Below, in pieces: positions 31,769-40,075 of a stretch of DNA of 46,098 bases. The notes under the pieces were generated by a model. It searched no databases. It had not been told where the DNA came from and was given only the letters and a program-made list of their open reading frames with translations. The position numbers were made by a program, and so were the translations under genes. Positions within the stretch are counted from its first letter, which is position 1, and each line of letters begins with the position of its first letter. Source of the DNA: Sphingomonadaceae bacterium (lineage in GTDB: Bacteria; Pseudomonadota; Alphaproteobacteria; Sphingomonadales; Sphingomonadaceae); contig JAJUHA010000014.1 of the NCBI GenBank assembly GCA_029268145.1, forward strand, positions 1-46,098, written 5' to 3'.

Positions 31769-34179
31769 GCCGCGCCTCCCGCTGCCCCGCTGCGGCCGTG
31801 GATCGCCGCCCACACCCGCGCAGGGGAGAGCGGCAGGTCGTGGATGGCGACCCCGAAGGGCCTCAGCGCATCGTTGACGGCGTTGACGACCGCCGCTGCC
31901 GAGCCGCCGACGCCGGCCTCGCCCGCGCCCTTCAGGCCCATGTAGGTGTCGGGATTGGGGCTGTCGTGATGGACAAGGGTGACGCCGGGCATGTCCTCGG
32001 CGCGGGGCATCACATAGTCCATGAAGCTGCGGGTGAGCTGGTGGCCGCCCGCATCGAAGCGGATCTCCTCCATCAGCGCGCCGCCGAGGCCGAAGGCGAT
32101 GGCGCCGCAGGCCTGGCCCTCGACGAGGAGCGGGTTGATGACCCGGCCGCAATCATGGGCGGCAGCGAAGGCGAGCAGCTTCACCTGACCCGTCGCGGAA
32201 TCCACCTCGACGACGGTGGCATAGGCGGCGTTCGAGTAGCTGGGATAGGGGTTGATCCGCCCCTCGGCATCCGGGCTGTGGCGGATGTTGGGCGGCCGGA
32301 AGGTGGCCTGCGCCTCGAGCGGCGGGGTGATGCACGAGGCGACGTCATAGGCGCGGGTGTAGGCGGCCCAGGCCACGTCCGCGAAGGCAAGGCTGCGCCC
32401 GTCGCCGCCGTCGAAAACGCCGTCCGAGAGGCGCAGCGCCTGCACGCCGACTCCCAGCATCGCCGCGGCCACCGCCTCCATCTGCGCCCGCACGGCCCGC
32501 GCCGCGAGCGCGGCCGAGCCGCCACCGACGATGGTCGAGCGGCCCGAATAGTTGCCAAAGCCATAGGGGCAGGTCGTCGTGTCGCCCTGGACCACGCTGA
32601 TCCATTCGATCGGGCAGCCGAGCTCGTCGGCGACGATCTGGGCGATGCCGGTCGGGTTGCCCGTCCCGGGGGTCGTCACTCCGGTCAGCACCCGGACCGA
32701 GCCGTCGGGCGCGACCCGCACCGTGGAGGAGTCGTAGCCCGCCACCATCGTGCCCGGCAGCGCGCCCCCCTCGGGCGTGAGCTCGTAGGCAATGCCGAGG
32801 CCGAGATACCGCCCCTCCCTCGGCCCTTCCGCCTGCCGCGCCCGCCATTCGTCCCAGCCGATCGCCGCCATCGCCTTCCGGACCGCGCCGGCATAGTCGC
32901 CGCTGTCATACTGCAGGCCGGTGGGGCTGGCGTAGGGGAAGGCGTCGGCGGGGACGAAGTTGCGGATGCGGAGCTCGGCCGGGTCGAAGCCGAGCCGGCG
33001 CGCCGCCTCGTCGAGCGCCAGTTCCAGCGCCAGCGCGGTCGCCTCCTTGCCGTAGCCGCGCGCCGCGTTCCACGAGGGCTTGTTGGTGACGAGCGCGGTC
33101 ATGGTGACGTCGATGTCGCGCACCCGGTAGGGGCCGGGCATGGTGAGCCCGGTCAGGAAGGCCATGCCCCAGCCCGGGCAGGCCGAGGGCGCCCCGGTGT
33201 TGGCGAAGAAGCGGTCGCGCAGCGCCAGGAGATCGCCTTCCTTCGACAGGGCGAGTTCCAGGTGGTGGACCTGCTCGCGCGCGCCGATGAGGAGACACTC
33301 CTCGCGCGATTCCACCCACTTGACCGGCCGGCGCAGCAGCTTCGCCAGCAGGCAGACGAGCGATTCCTCGGGGTGGCCGTGCATCTTCATGCCGAAGGCG
33401 CCGCCGATGGCGGGCGCGTGCACGCGGATCCGCCCCTCGGGCATGCCGAGCACCTTCGCCAGCACGTGGCGCAGGGGGTGGGGGTTCTGCGCCGTGCCGT
33501 AGAGGGTCAGGCTCTCCGTCTCCTCCTCCCAGACCGCATTGTAGCAGCGCGTCTCGATCGGCTGGGTGGAGAAGCGGTGGATGCGGACCGTGGTTGTCAC
33601 CACATGGTCGGCGCGGGCGAAGGCGGCGTCCGGGTCGCCGTTCCGGAACGGGACCGCCATGATGACATTGTCGTCGAAGCCCGGCACCACCTTCGGCGCA
33701 TCGGGCGCGATCGCGTCTTCGACCGTCAGCACGGCCGGCTCCACCTCGTAGGCGACCTGCACCCGGCTCGCCGCCCAGCGCGCCGTCCGCCGGTCGGCCG
33801 CCACCACCACCGCGACCGGCTGGCCGTAGCACCACACATGGTCGACCGCCATGGTCCGCACCTCGGCCGACTTGCCGCCGAAGGTCGCCGGGTCGATGTA
33901 GTGCGGGATGGGCCCGAGATGGGCCGCCACCTCGCGCCCGTCCATCGCCAGCACCACGCCCGCGACCTTCCGCGCGCCCGAGAGGTCGACCTTCAGGATG
34001 CGGGCGCGGGCATGGGGGGACCGGACGATGGCGGCGTGGAGCTGCCCCGGGAAGCTGAAGTCGCTGGAATAGCGCGCGGCGCCGGCGATGGGCGCGCGTC
34101 CCTCGAGCGTGCGCACGGCTCGGCCGACATAGCCGCCGGTCGCCGGCGCGGCGCTCATGCCCGGGTCACGATCCGCCAT
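31765..34179 (-). CDS. Molybdenum hydroxylase large subunit (CoxL/XdhB-like)
   Basis: An 804-residue molybdopterin-binding subunit. It has VGRAVRTLEGRAPIAGAARYSSDF, the Moco segment IGGAFGMKMHGHPEE, and the C-terminal GLKGAGEAGVGGSAAAVVNAV with the catalytic Glu of the xanthine-oxidase family in GEAG. In the active-site loop where CO dehydrogenase has AYxCSFR or AYRGAGR, this protein has AARGYGKEA, so it is neither form I nor the common form II. The substrate is thus open; a heteroaromatic ring or aldehyde is plausible. The start is the ATG at 34179, with a GTG at 34188 possible. It follows the AhpD-like gene by 9 nt. Confidence 0.92.
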   Translation of the reverse strand: MADRDPGMSAAPATGGYVGRAVRTLEGRAPIAGAARYSSDFSFPGQLHAAIVRSPHARARILKVDLSGARKVAGVVLAMDGREVAAHLGPIPHYIDPATFGGKSAEVRTMAVDHVWCYGQPVAVVVAADRRTARWAASRVQVAYEVEPAVLTVEDAIAPDAPKVVPGFDDNVIMAVPFRNGDPDAAFARADHVVTTTVRIHRFSTQPIETRCYNAVWEEETESLTLYGTAQNPHPLRHVLAKVLGMPEGRIRVHAPAIGGAFGMKMHGHPEESLVCLLAKLLRRPVKWVESREECLLIGAREQVHHLELALSKEGDLLALRDRFFANTGAPSACPGWGMAFLTGLTMPGPYRVRDIDVTMTALVTNKPSWNAARGYGKEATALALELALDEAARRLGFDPAELRIRNFVPADAFPYASPTGLQYDSGDYAGAVRKAMAAIGWDEWRARQAEGPREGRYLGLGIAYELTPEGGALPGTMVAGYDSSTVRVAPDGSVRVLTGVTTPGTGNPTGIAQIVADELGCPIEWISVVQGDTTTCPYGFGNYSGRSTIVGGGSAALAARAVRAQMEAVAAAMLGVGVQALRLSDGVFDGGDGRSLAFADVAWAAYTRAYDVASCITPPLEAQATFRPPNIRHSPDAEGRINPYPSYSNAAYATVVEVDSATGQVKLLAFAAAHDCGRVINPLLVEGQACGAIAFGLGGALMEEIRFDAGGHQLTRSFMDYVMPRAEDMPGVTLVHHDSPNPDTYMGLKGAGEAGVGGSAAAVVNAVNDALRPFGVAIHDLPLSPARVWAAIHGRSGAAGGAA

Positions 34180-34188
34180 GGGCCGCAC

Positions 34189-34773
34189 CTAGGCCGCAAC
34201 CGCCGGGCGGACGATGGGGCAGGTCGCCTCGCGGTTCACCATGTCGAAGGTGAAGATCCACTTGGCGACACCGGTCAGCACGGCGGCGATGAAGCCGAGC
34301 TCGACGATCTGGCCGTCGTCGAAATGGGCCGCGAGCCGGCGGTAGAGCGCCGGCGAGAGATGCCCCTCCATGTTCTGCAGCAGCATCTCGTCGGCAAGCG
34401 CGAGCACAGCGCGGTCCGCCTCGCTCCAGACGGCTGCGCCGGCATCGAGGATCGCCTCCACCTGGGCTTCCGTCAGCCCTGCCTTCCGCGCTTCGACCGT
34501 GTTGAAGCGGTTGCAGAACTGGCAGCCGTGCTGCCTGGAGAGCCTGAGCCGCAGCAGCTCCTTGGTGCGGACATCGACCCGCATTCCGGGATGGCCGTTG
34601 TAGAACAGGCCGTCGTAGAACGCGCCGAAATGCCAGCGCAGGATTTCCGGCGCGTTCGCCATCACGCCGATGAGGGTGGCATCTCCGGTCCGCTCCATGC
34701 CGAGGTCGTGGAGCGGCCGAAGATCCTCGGGCAGGGCGTCGCGCGGCACGGGCGGGATGGCGGGATCAGGCAC
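34189..34773 (-). CDS. Carboxymuconolactone decarboxylase/AhpD-like protein
   Basis: A 194-residue all-helical protein of the carboxymuconolactone decarboxylase family. The CxxC pair lies in RQHGCQFCNRFNT with the following His/Asn region typical of the AhpD-like branch; VDVRTKELLRLRLS and AVLALADEMLL are also family-like. Members either decarboxylate gamma-carboxymuconolactone or act as thiol peroxidases or alkyl hydroperoxide partners; the CxxC suggests the redox type. It starts with GTG at 34773, preceded by GAGGAG, overlapping the cupin gene by 8 nt, and sits in the same operon as the molybdenum hydroxylase. Confidence 0.82.
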   Translation of the reverse strand: MPDPAIPPVPRDALPEDLRPLHDLGMERTGDATLIGVMANAPEILRWHFGAFYDGLFYNGHPGMRVDVRTKELLRLRLSRQHGCQFCNRFNTVEARKAGLTEAQVEAILDAGAAVWSEADRAVLALADEMLLQNMEGHLSPALYRRLAAHFDDGQIVELGFIAAVLTGVAKWIFTFDMVNREATCPIVRPAVAA

Positions 34774-35209
34774 TGGCCTTGAGCTCCTCGAGCGTCGGGA
34801 AGGGGTAGCCCGGGTTGGGCGGGCAGAAGCAGATGTGGCGGAAGGGCTCGTCGCTCACCACCTTCACGTGCATGCGCGCGCCGACCGGGAAGCTGTAGAC
34901 GCTTCCCGCCTCGAGCCGGGCCCTGGTCGACTCCTGGTAGAGCGGCGGCTCGAACACCTCGATCTCGATCGCACCCGAGAGGCAGTACTGATACTCGTCG
35001 TGGGTGAAGACCCAGCTGAACTCGGTGCCGGGCAGGAAGTCCTCGATGATGATCTGGACCGAGGGCTCGGAAATGGCCGAATAGCCGCGGATCTTCTGCT
35101 CGCCGACCTGGAAGGGAAGCGGCAGCGCCGGTGCGCGATCGAGCGCGTCATGGTCGATCCGGTGGTGGCGGAACCTGGAACGCGGGGTGGGGGCAAGGCC
35201 GATGGGCAT
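34766..35209 (-). CDS. Cupin-domain protein (paralogue 1)
   Basis: A 147-residue single-cupin protein. The barrel is visible as FLPGTEFSWVFTHDEYQYCLSG, AIEIEVF, the turn LEAGSVYSFPVG and a final VKVVSDEPFRHICFCPPNPGYPFP. The last stretch is almost the same as in the cupin at 40076 (SDEPFRHLCFCVPNPGYP), so the two are paralogues with a shared C-terminal mark. Few metal-binding His residues are visible, so an isomerase, lyase or binding role cannot be separated from a dioxygenase role. It starts 20 nt after the TonB receptor stop, with GAGGAGAG before the ATG, and leads the enzymatic part of that operon. Confidence 0.82.
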   Translation of the reverse strand: MPIGLAPTPRSRFRHHRIDHDALDRAPALPLPFQVGEQKIRGYSAISEPSVQIIIEDFLPGTEFSWVFTHDEYQYCLSGAIEIEVFEPPLYQESTRARLEAGSVYSFPVGARMHVKVVSDEPFRHICFCPPNPGYPFPTLEELKASA

Positions 35210-35229
35210 GGTCTCTCCTCTCGCCGGAC

Positions 35230-37665
35230 CTAGAAGCGGATCCGGCCTTCGATTCCGAAGCTCCGCGGCTGGGCGCGGTAGACGGCATGAGCAACCGGAA
35301 GGATCACGACCGCATCGGCATTGTAGCGCTTGTCGAGGAGGTTGCGTGACCAGCCGACGAGTTCCCAGCGATCGTGGGCGATGCCGAGCCGGAGGTTGAC
35401 CAGGTTGATCGGGTCGCGGCTGGTGTTGGGCGAGTTGAAGGCGTCGAACCAGATCCGGCCGGTGCGATTGAACTCGAACCGGCCGATGGCCGAGAGCGCG
35501 TCCGTGACCGGCCGGTCGAGCTGGAGCCCGAACGTCAGGTTGTGATCGGCGACATAGGGGGCCTTGTTGCCGATGACACTGGCGCGGATGGCGGGGTCCT
35601 GATCGTCGATGTCGTCGATGACGGCATCGACGTAGCCGAAGCCGGCAAAGGCCGACAGCCAGTCGGTGATGGCACCATTGGCGTCGAATTCGAAACCCTT
35701 GATGTCCACCCGCTTCAGCTGGCTGATTGCCTGGATGCCGCCGGTCGGGAAGAACTCGAACTGCTGCGAATTCTTGACCTTGGTCAGAAACACGGCGCCG
35801 TTGAAATTGAGGCGGCGGTCGAAAAGCTGCGACTTGAAGCCGGCCTCCCAACTCGACGAGACCTCCTTGTCGAAGGCGTCCTGGACGAGGATGTTGGGCA
35901 GGCCCTGCACCAGCACGTCGCGCGTGCCGATGGGGTTGAAGCCGCCCGATTTGAAGCCCTGGCCCCAGCTCGTGTAGAGCGAGCCGCGGTCGAGTTTCCA
36001 CACGAGGTTCACCTTCGGCTGGAACTGGCGGAAGGTGCGCTCTTCGCGGCAGTCGGACGGGCTTCGCCCCGTGTAGGCCACGCAGAGGTTGTAGGTTGCA
36101 GCCGGTGCGCCGGGCGCCACCCCGAAGAAGGGGTTGGCAATGTTGGGGGTCAGCGTCTCGATCGAGCGCTTTTCGACATCGTAGCGGCCGGCCGCCTGCA
36201 GTTCGAGCCGGTCGGTGATGTCGAACTGGACGTTGGCGAACGGCGCGTAGTTCGTTGTCCGGTACAGGTTGTCGTCGTAGTTGAGCGTCGGGTTGTTGCT
36301 GTCGATGCCGTCGATGCCGAGGGTCGGCGAGATGACTCCGCCGCCGATGATCGTGCGCTCGACGGGCGCCACCGGGGCCCCGACGTTGGTGCCGGCAATC
36401 ACGAAGGGTGGGCGCAATGAGCCATCCGGGTTTCGCGCGATCCGGCCATTGAGGCCCTGCTCGGTCGTGAACTGACGCCGCGCTTTCAGGAAGAAGAAGC
36501 CGCCCTGCCATCTCAGGCGGCGGTCTCCATCCGAGGTGAGGCGGATTTCCTGGATGAAGGCCCGATTGGCGATCCGGAACTTCTGGGTGTTGTCCCCGAA
36601 GGCTGCGAGAATGTCGAGCGGCAGTCCGGGAGAGAGCGCGTCTGAAACGAAGCTGTTGCCTGGGAAGTTCCAGGCACCATAGGGATAGTTTCTGGCCTGG
36701 TAATTGTCGGTGATGCCATTGTAGCTGGTGATTGAAGTCACGACCATTTCACCAAAATCATGGTCGATCTTGACAGAACCACTATAGCGTTCCTGGAGGT
36801 TTCGGCCGGGCGCATCATTGGTATAGGGCAGGCTGGTGTCGTTGGTGTCGATGCGGCTGGTGAACACGCCGCCTTGCGTGGTGCCCACCACCTGGGCGTT
36901 GAAGGCGATGGCGCCGCCGGTCAGCCGGCTGTAGTTGCCGCGCAGATCGACCGTGGTGTCGGGGCCTGCCTGCCAGTCGAAGCGCAGGCGCAGCAGATGC
37001 TCGTCCACCCGCATCACCTTCTCGCCGGTGTTGACGTTCTGGAACGGGCCGTCGGTCGAGCGCACCGCCCCGGCGACGCGGAAGCGCAGTTTCTCCGGGA
37101 CGATCGCGCCACCGATGCTGGCGTTGACGTTGACCGAGTTCCAGTTGCCGTACCGCGCCATCACCTCGCCTTCGATTTCGTCCCCCGGCGGCCTCGTGTT
37201 GATGATGATGGCGCCGGCCGTCGCGTTGCGTCCGTAGATGGCGCTCTGTGGTCCCTTCAGCACCTCGATTTGCTGGATGTCGAACAGCTCGCCGTTGAAC
37301 TCGTTCTGGGTGGCGAGCTGGACGCCGTCGATGACGACGGCGACCGCGGATTCCGACTGGCGCACCGACGTCTGGCCACGGACGTTCACGAAGGCCTCGC
37401 CGGCGTGGTTGGAGGTGATGAAGGTGACGTTGGGAGTGAGGGCAAGAAAATCCTGCGGCCGCGTGATGCCAGCCTGGGTGATGAGCTCCTCGCTGAACAC
37501 CGAGACCGCGACCGGGACATTGACCAGCACCTCCTCGCGCTTGAGGCCCGTGACGATGATCTCGTCGGATGCGGCCGAGGGCGCAGAAGCCTCCTGGGCG
37601 GTCACCGGTGCCGCAATGGCCAGCGCCAGCATCGACACACCGCAACCCCTGGTCCCGATCCGCAT
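35230..37665 (-). CDS. TonB-dependent outer-membrane receptor (molybdenum-hydroxylase operon)
   Basis: An 811-residue TonB-dependent receptor. Its signal peptide is MRIGTRGCGVSMLALAIAAPVTAQ; the plug begins SDEIIVTGLKREEVLVNVPVAV and has IEVLKGPQSAIYGRNATAGAI; the barrel ends SFGIEGRIRF with terminal Phe. The open frame extends to 37800 but the ATG at 37665 with GGGAGAAA is the start. This gene is somewhat less GC-rich in its middle than its neighbours (positions 36500-36800), a mild hint of different history. It is the first gene of the operon with the cupin, AhpD-like, CoxLMS and AllA-like genes and so should import their substrate. The palindrome at 37748 overlaps its promoter. Confidence 0.93.
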   Translation of the reverse strand: MRIGTRGCGVSMLALAIAAPVTAQEASAPSAASDEIIVTGLKREEVLVNVPVAVSVFSEELITQAGITRPQDFLALTPNVTFITSNHAGEAFVNVRGQTSVRQSESAVAVVIDGVQLATQNEFNGELFDIQQIEVLKGPQSAIYGRNATAGAIIINTRPPGDEIEGEVMARYGNWNSVNVNASIGGAIVPEKLRFRVAGAVRSTDGPFQNVNTGEKVMRVDEHLLRLRFDWQAGPDTTVDLRGNYSRLTGGAIAFNAQVVGTTQGGVFTSRIDTNDTSLPYTNDAPGRNLQERYSGSVKIDHDFGEMVVTSITSYNGITDNYQARNYPYGAWNFPGNSFVSDALSPGLPLDILAAFGDNTQKFRIANRAFIQEIRLTSDGDRRLRWQGGFFFLKARRQFTTEQGLNGRIARNPDGSLRPPFVIAGTNVGAPVAPVERTIIGGGVISPTLGIDGIDSNNPTLNYDDNLYRTTNYAPFANVQFDITDRLELQAAGRYDVEKRSIETLTPNIANPFFGVAPGAPAATYNLCVAYTGRSPSDCREERTFRQFQPKVNLVWKLDRGSLYTSWGQGFKSGGFNPIGTRDVLVQGLPNILVQDAFDKEVSSSWEAGFKSQLFDRRLNFNGAVFLTKVKNSQQFEFFPTGGIQAISQLKRVDIKGFEFDANGAITDWLSAFAGFGYVDAVIDDIDDQDPAIRASVIGNKAPYVADHNLTFGLQLDRPVTDALSAIGRFEFNRTGRIWFDAFNSPNTSRDPINLVNLRLGIAHDRWELVGWSRNLLDKRYNADAVVILPVAHAVYRAQPRSFGIEGRIRF

Positions 37666-37747
37666 GGCTTTCTCCCTTCTGCTCCCTGGAGGGGGTCCCC
37701 CCGCACCTGACGATCTCGCCGGCCGCTGTCGGCAGGCCCGCCTCTGC

Positions 37748-37785
37748 TTTGTATACAAAATGTGGGCGGCATGAGGGACTGTCAA
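37748..37785 (-). promoter_or_regulatory. Promoter with TTTGTATACAAA operator, TonB/CoxLMS operon (site 1)
   Basis: The minus strand has a perfect -35 TTGACA (37780-37785 on plus as TGTCAA), a 17-nt spacer and CATTTT (37757-37762) as -10. The perfect 12-bp palindrome TTTGTATACAAA at 37748-37759 overlaps the -10 element and the expected start point, so a bound protein would repress. It is the best of four related sites in the window. Confidence 0.7.
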
Positions 37786-37911
37786 CGAAAAAATATGCAC
37801 GCTTTACGCCTGCGTTTTGGGCCCGTGAATCGCGTGGTTGACGCGTGCGAAATTGCTGCGATTCTGCCGGATGCGCAGCTGCCGGCAGGGCGCACGCGGC
37901 AGGAGACGGCC

Positions 37912-38472
37912 ATGACCACGGGCGAGGCCACAGCGGAATCGGACCCCGGGACCGCCCCGGACCTTCTCCACTACATGACCGACAGCGACGCCGCGGCCGC
38001 GCTCACCCGCGCCGAGCTCGCCATGATCCGCGCCGTCGAGGCCTTCGCGCGCTGGTGCACCTTCCTCCACCGCAGCGTCTCGGATGCACCGCTCTCGGCC
38101 ACCGACGTCTGGCTGCTCCACTCCATCCGGATGCGCGGAAATGCCCAGAGTCTTTCGGAACTTCTGCTCTTTCTCAACCGCAACGACGTCTCCACGCTGC
38201 AATATTCTCTGCGGAAGATCGAGCAGTCCGGCCTCATCGAGCGCATCACCGGCAATTCGCGGCGGGAGGCCGGCTACCGGCTGACCGCCCGCGGCATGGC
38301 CGCCACCGACGCCTATGCGAAGCTCCGCGACGAGCTGCTCGTCGCCCTCGTCGGCGACGTGCGCGACCTGCCCGGCCGGCTCGACAGCGCGGCCGGAGCG
38401 CTCGAGCGGCTGACCGGCCTCTACGACCAGGCGACGCAGACCGTGCTCAACCGCAAGATCCTGAGCCGCTAG
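37912..38472 (+). CDS. MarR-like winged-helix regulator
   Basis: A 186-residue regulator. The first 45 residues are variable; the rest is a winged helix with SATDVWLLHSIRMRGNAQSLSELLLFLNRNDVSTLQYSLRKIEQSGLIERI and then REAGYRLTARG (the wing), followed by a long dimerisation helix. This is typical of MarR-type proteins that sense small aromatic ligands. It lies between two copies of the TTTGTATACAAA-type operator and is divergent from the TonB/CoxLMS operon, so it may bind these sites; the GntR protein at 42237 is the rival. The ATG at 37912 follows GGAG; the open frame upstream is unlikely to be translated. Confidence 0.8.
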   Translation: MTTGEATAESDPGTAPDLLHYMTDSDAAAALTRAELAMIRAVEAFARWCTFLHRSVSDAPLSATDVWLLHSIRMRGNAQSLSELLLFLNRNDVSTLQYSLRKIEQSGLIERITGNSRREAGYRLTARGMAATDAYAKLRDELLVALVGDVRDLPGRLDSAAGALERLTGLYDQATQTVLNRKILSR

Positions 38473-38491
38473 GCTTCAAAAGCCGACGAAA

Positions 38492-38503
38492 TCTGTATAC
38501 GAA
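38492..38503 (+). promoter_or_regulatory. Operator copy TCTGTATACGAA (site 2)
   Basis: This near-palindrome matches TTTGTATACAAA at 10 of 12 positions, the GTATAC core being intact. It lies 79-91 nt before the gene at 38583 and overlaps a possible -10 at 17-nt spacing from TTCAAA (38475-38480). Similarity to three other sites in the window is the evidence. Confidence 0.6.
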
Positions 38504-38582
38504 AGTGGCCGGAACGCTGCCTCATCACCGAGGCCGGCGCGAGACCCCGGGCATCCGGGATCCGCGGGAAGGAGGAACGGGC

Positions 38583-39140
38583 ATGGCGGACCCCACGCCG
38601 GACTGCGGCTGGATGGTCCTCCTCCCCTACACGCCCCGCGCCGACAGCGCCGCCCGGGGCTATGAAGGCTGGCTGCGGGAGGTGGACAATCCCTTCTTCA
38701 ATGGCGTCGGCGGAATCGCCCACTATGCCAACTGGGCCGTCGCCCGGACCCTGGCCGGAGAACCCGGCTTCACCCATTTCGATCTCATGCGATTCCGCAC
38801 CGAGGCCGACATCGACCGCGCCTGGTCCGATTCCAGCCTCCTTGCGTTCGCCGCCGGCTGGGTCGCCCAATGGGGCGTGGATCCCGAGGCGGCCGACCCG
38901 GCGGTCAACTACCACGCCCATGTGGCCCGGCGCGTCTCCGGCACCCCGGGTGACGATCCGGCCCCGCACTTCCTGGCCTTCGATCCGGTCGCGACCGACG
39001 CGTGCGATGAGCTGTGGGAAATCGCCCGGCCCATCGTCGGCGTGCCCCGCTTCCAGCGCTTCGCCATCCGCCGGGGCCCCGCGCCGTCGGCGGATCTCGC
39101 GCCCGTCATTCTCGAGGGCCGGCTGATCGCCGCCCCCTGA
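38583..39140 (+). CDS. Protein of unknown function in the CoxLMS regulon
   Basis: A 185-residue cytoplasmic protein that I do not recognise. It starts MADPTPDCGWMVLLPYTPRADSAARGYEGWLREVDNPFF-like (first part only quoted), then GGIAHYANWAVARTL, FTHFDLMRFRTEADIDRAWSD and a C-terminal FQRFAIRRGPAP. The alternation of strands and helices and the DNPFFN...AHYANW region suggest a dimeric alpha-beta barrel of the EthD or monooxygenase type, but this is only a guess. There is no signal peptide or membrane segment. A strong ribosome site (GGAAGGAGG) precedes the ATG. The operator copy at 38492 places it in the same regulon as the molybdenum hydroxylase. Confidence 0.75.
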   Translation: MADPTPDCGWMVLLPYTPRADSAARGYEGWLREVDNPFFNGVGGIAHYANWAVARTLAGEPGFTHFDLMRFRTEADIDRAWSDSSLLAFAAGWVAQWGVDPEAADPAVNYHAHVARRVSGTPGDDPAPHFLAFDPVATDACDELWEIARPIVGVPRFQRFAIRRGPAPSADLAPVILEGRLIAAP

Positions 39141-39144
39141 AGTC

Positions 39145-39936
39145 TCAGCCGGCCCTGGCCAGGAACGTCGCCAGCCCCTCGGCGAAGCGGTCCGCGTCGA
39201 GGTCCGGCTCGAAATTGGCCCCGTCCAGCGGAAGCACCTCGGCATCCGGGCGGATCTCCCGGGCGCGCTCGAGATAGGGGTAGAGCACGTCGTCTCGTGC
39301 CGCGCCGATCAGGATGGGGCAGGAGACGGCCGTGTAGAAGCCGGTGAAATCCTGGCCCCACACCGCCCGGTAGGACTGCACCCGGCCCCACCAGGCCCGG
39401 AGCTGGTCGGTCATTTCCCGGTGGATGAGCAGCGGGTCGCGGTGGGCGCCGAGGTTGCGCAGATACTCCCAGTTCTCGAGCAGATAGGCGCCGCTCACCA
39501 CCGGCGTGAAGGGGATGCCGAAATGCTCCGAGAACTCCAGCCGTTCCTCAGCGGTCAGGGGCACCGGGCCGATGAGCGCGAGCGACTGGGCCATCTCCGG
39601 GTAGCGCGCCGCCATCTCGACCGCGATGCAGGCCCCGGTGTGGTGGCCGACCAGGTGGACCCGCTCCAACCCGGAGGCCCTGACGGCCTCGGCGAGCCAG
39701 TCGACATACTGCGCCATGGGCGGGCTCGTCTCCGGGTCGGGGTCGAAGCTGCCGCCGAAGCCCGGCGTGTCGAACGCATGGCAGTCGAACCGGCCGGCGA
39801 GCCGCTCGAAGGTCTTGAGCCACATCTTCCCGGAGCTTGCGGTCTGGTGGAAGAAGCAGACCGGCCGGCCGGGTCCGGCCATGCGCGTCACATGGATCTG
39901 CCCGCCCGACGTGTCGACATAGGATTTCCGCACCAT
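39145..39936 (-). CDS. Alpha/beta hydrolase with His at the nucleophile elbow
   Basis: A 263-residue alpha/beta-hydrolase-fold protein. It has the oxyanion region VCFFHQTASSG, the strand-turn DTPGFGGS, the elbow LVGHHTGACIA and the late strand CPILIGAARDDVLYPY with an Asp in the acid position. At the elbow G-x-Nuc-x-G reads G97-H-H99-T-G101, with His where Ser, Cys or Asp is usual. Relatives with GHHTG exist, but their chemistry is unclear. The ATG at 39936 follows GGAGCGGAGG; the earlier ATG at 39978 lies inside the operator and is rejected. It converges with the gene at 38583 with a 4-nt gap. Confidence 0.85.
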   Translation of the reverse strand: MVRKSYVDTSGGQIHVTRMAGPGRPVCFFHQTASSGKMWLKTFERLAGRFDCHAFDTPGFGGSFDPDPETSPPMAQYVDWLAEAVRASGLERVHLVGHHTGACIAVEMAARYPEMAQSLALIGPVPLTAEERLEFSEHFGIPFTPVVSGAYLLENWEYLRNLGAHRDPLLIHREMTDQLRAWWGRVQSYRAVWGQDFTGFYTAVSCPILIGAARDDVLYPYLERAREIRPDAEVLPLDGANFEPDLDADRFAEGLATFLARAG

Positions 39937-39971
39937 CGCCCACGCCTCCGCTCCACTGGGACTGGATGATT

Positions 39972-39991
39972 TCTGCATGCAAAACTGTCAA
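39972..39991 (-). promoter_or_regulatory. Promoter with operator TCTGCATGCAAA (site 3)
   Basis: On the minus strand a perfect TTGACA (-35; TGTCAA at 39986-39991 on plus) is followed directly by the operator copy TCTGCATGCAAA (39972-39983 on plus), which shares the TG-YATR-CA pattern of sites 1, 2 and 4. The site lies in the -35/-10 spacer, 36 nt before the hydrolase start. Confidence 0.6.
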
Positions 39992-40075
39992 GCACGACGC
40001 GGATCTCCGGGCGGGGTTCGGTCGGCGCGCCTGTGCCGGCGAAAGCCGTCCCGGCGCCGGCGCCGGCCCGGGCGT

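Noticed and set aside
31798-34782. A 994-codon open frame on the plus strand
   Set aside because: It is the shadow of the molybdenum hydroxylase large subunit gene, with biased Arg/His/Asp/Gly composition and no motif.
36500-36800. Lower-GC patch inside the third TonB receptor as a foreign insert
   Set aside because: The reading frame and barrel pattern continue unbroken, so there is no insertion; the composition shift is mild and noted only in the gene entry.
37762-37911. N-terminal extension of the MarR-like protein to 37762
   Set aside because: The frame is open, but the extra 50 residues have no family features and would overlap the promoter region; the ATG at 37912 has a ribosome site.
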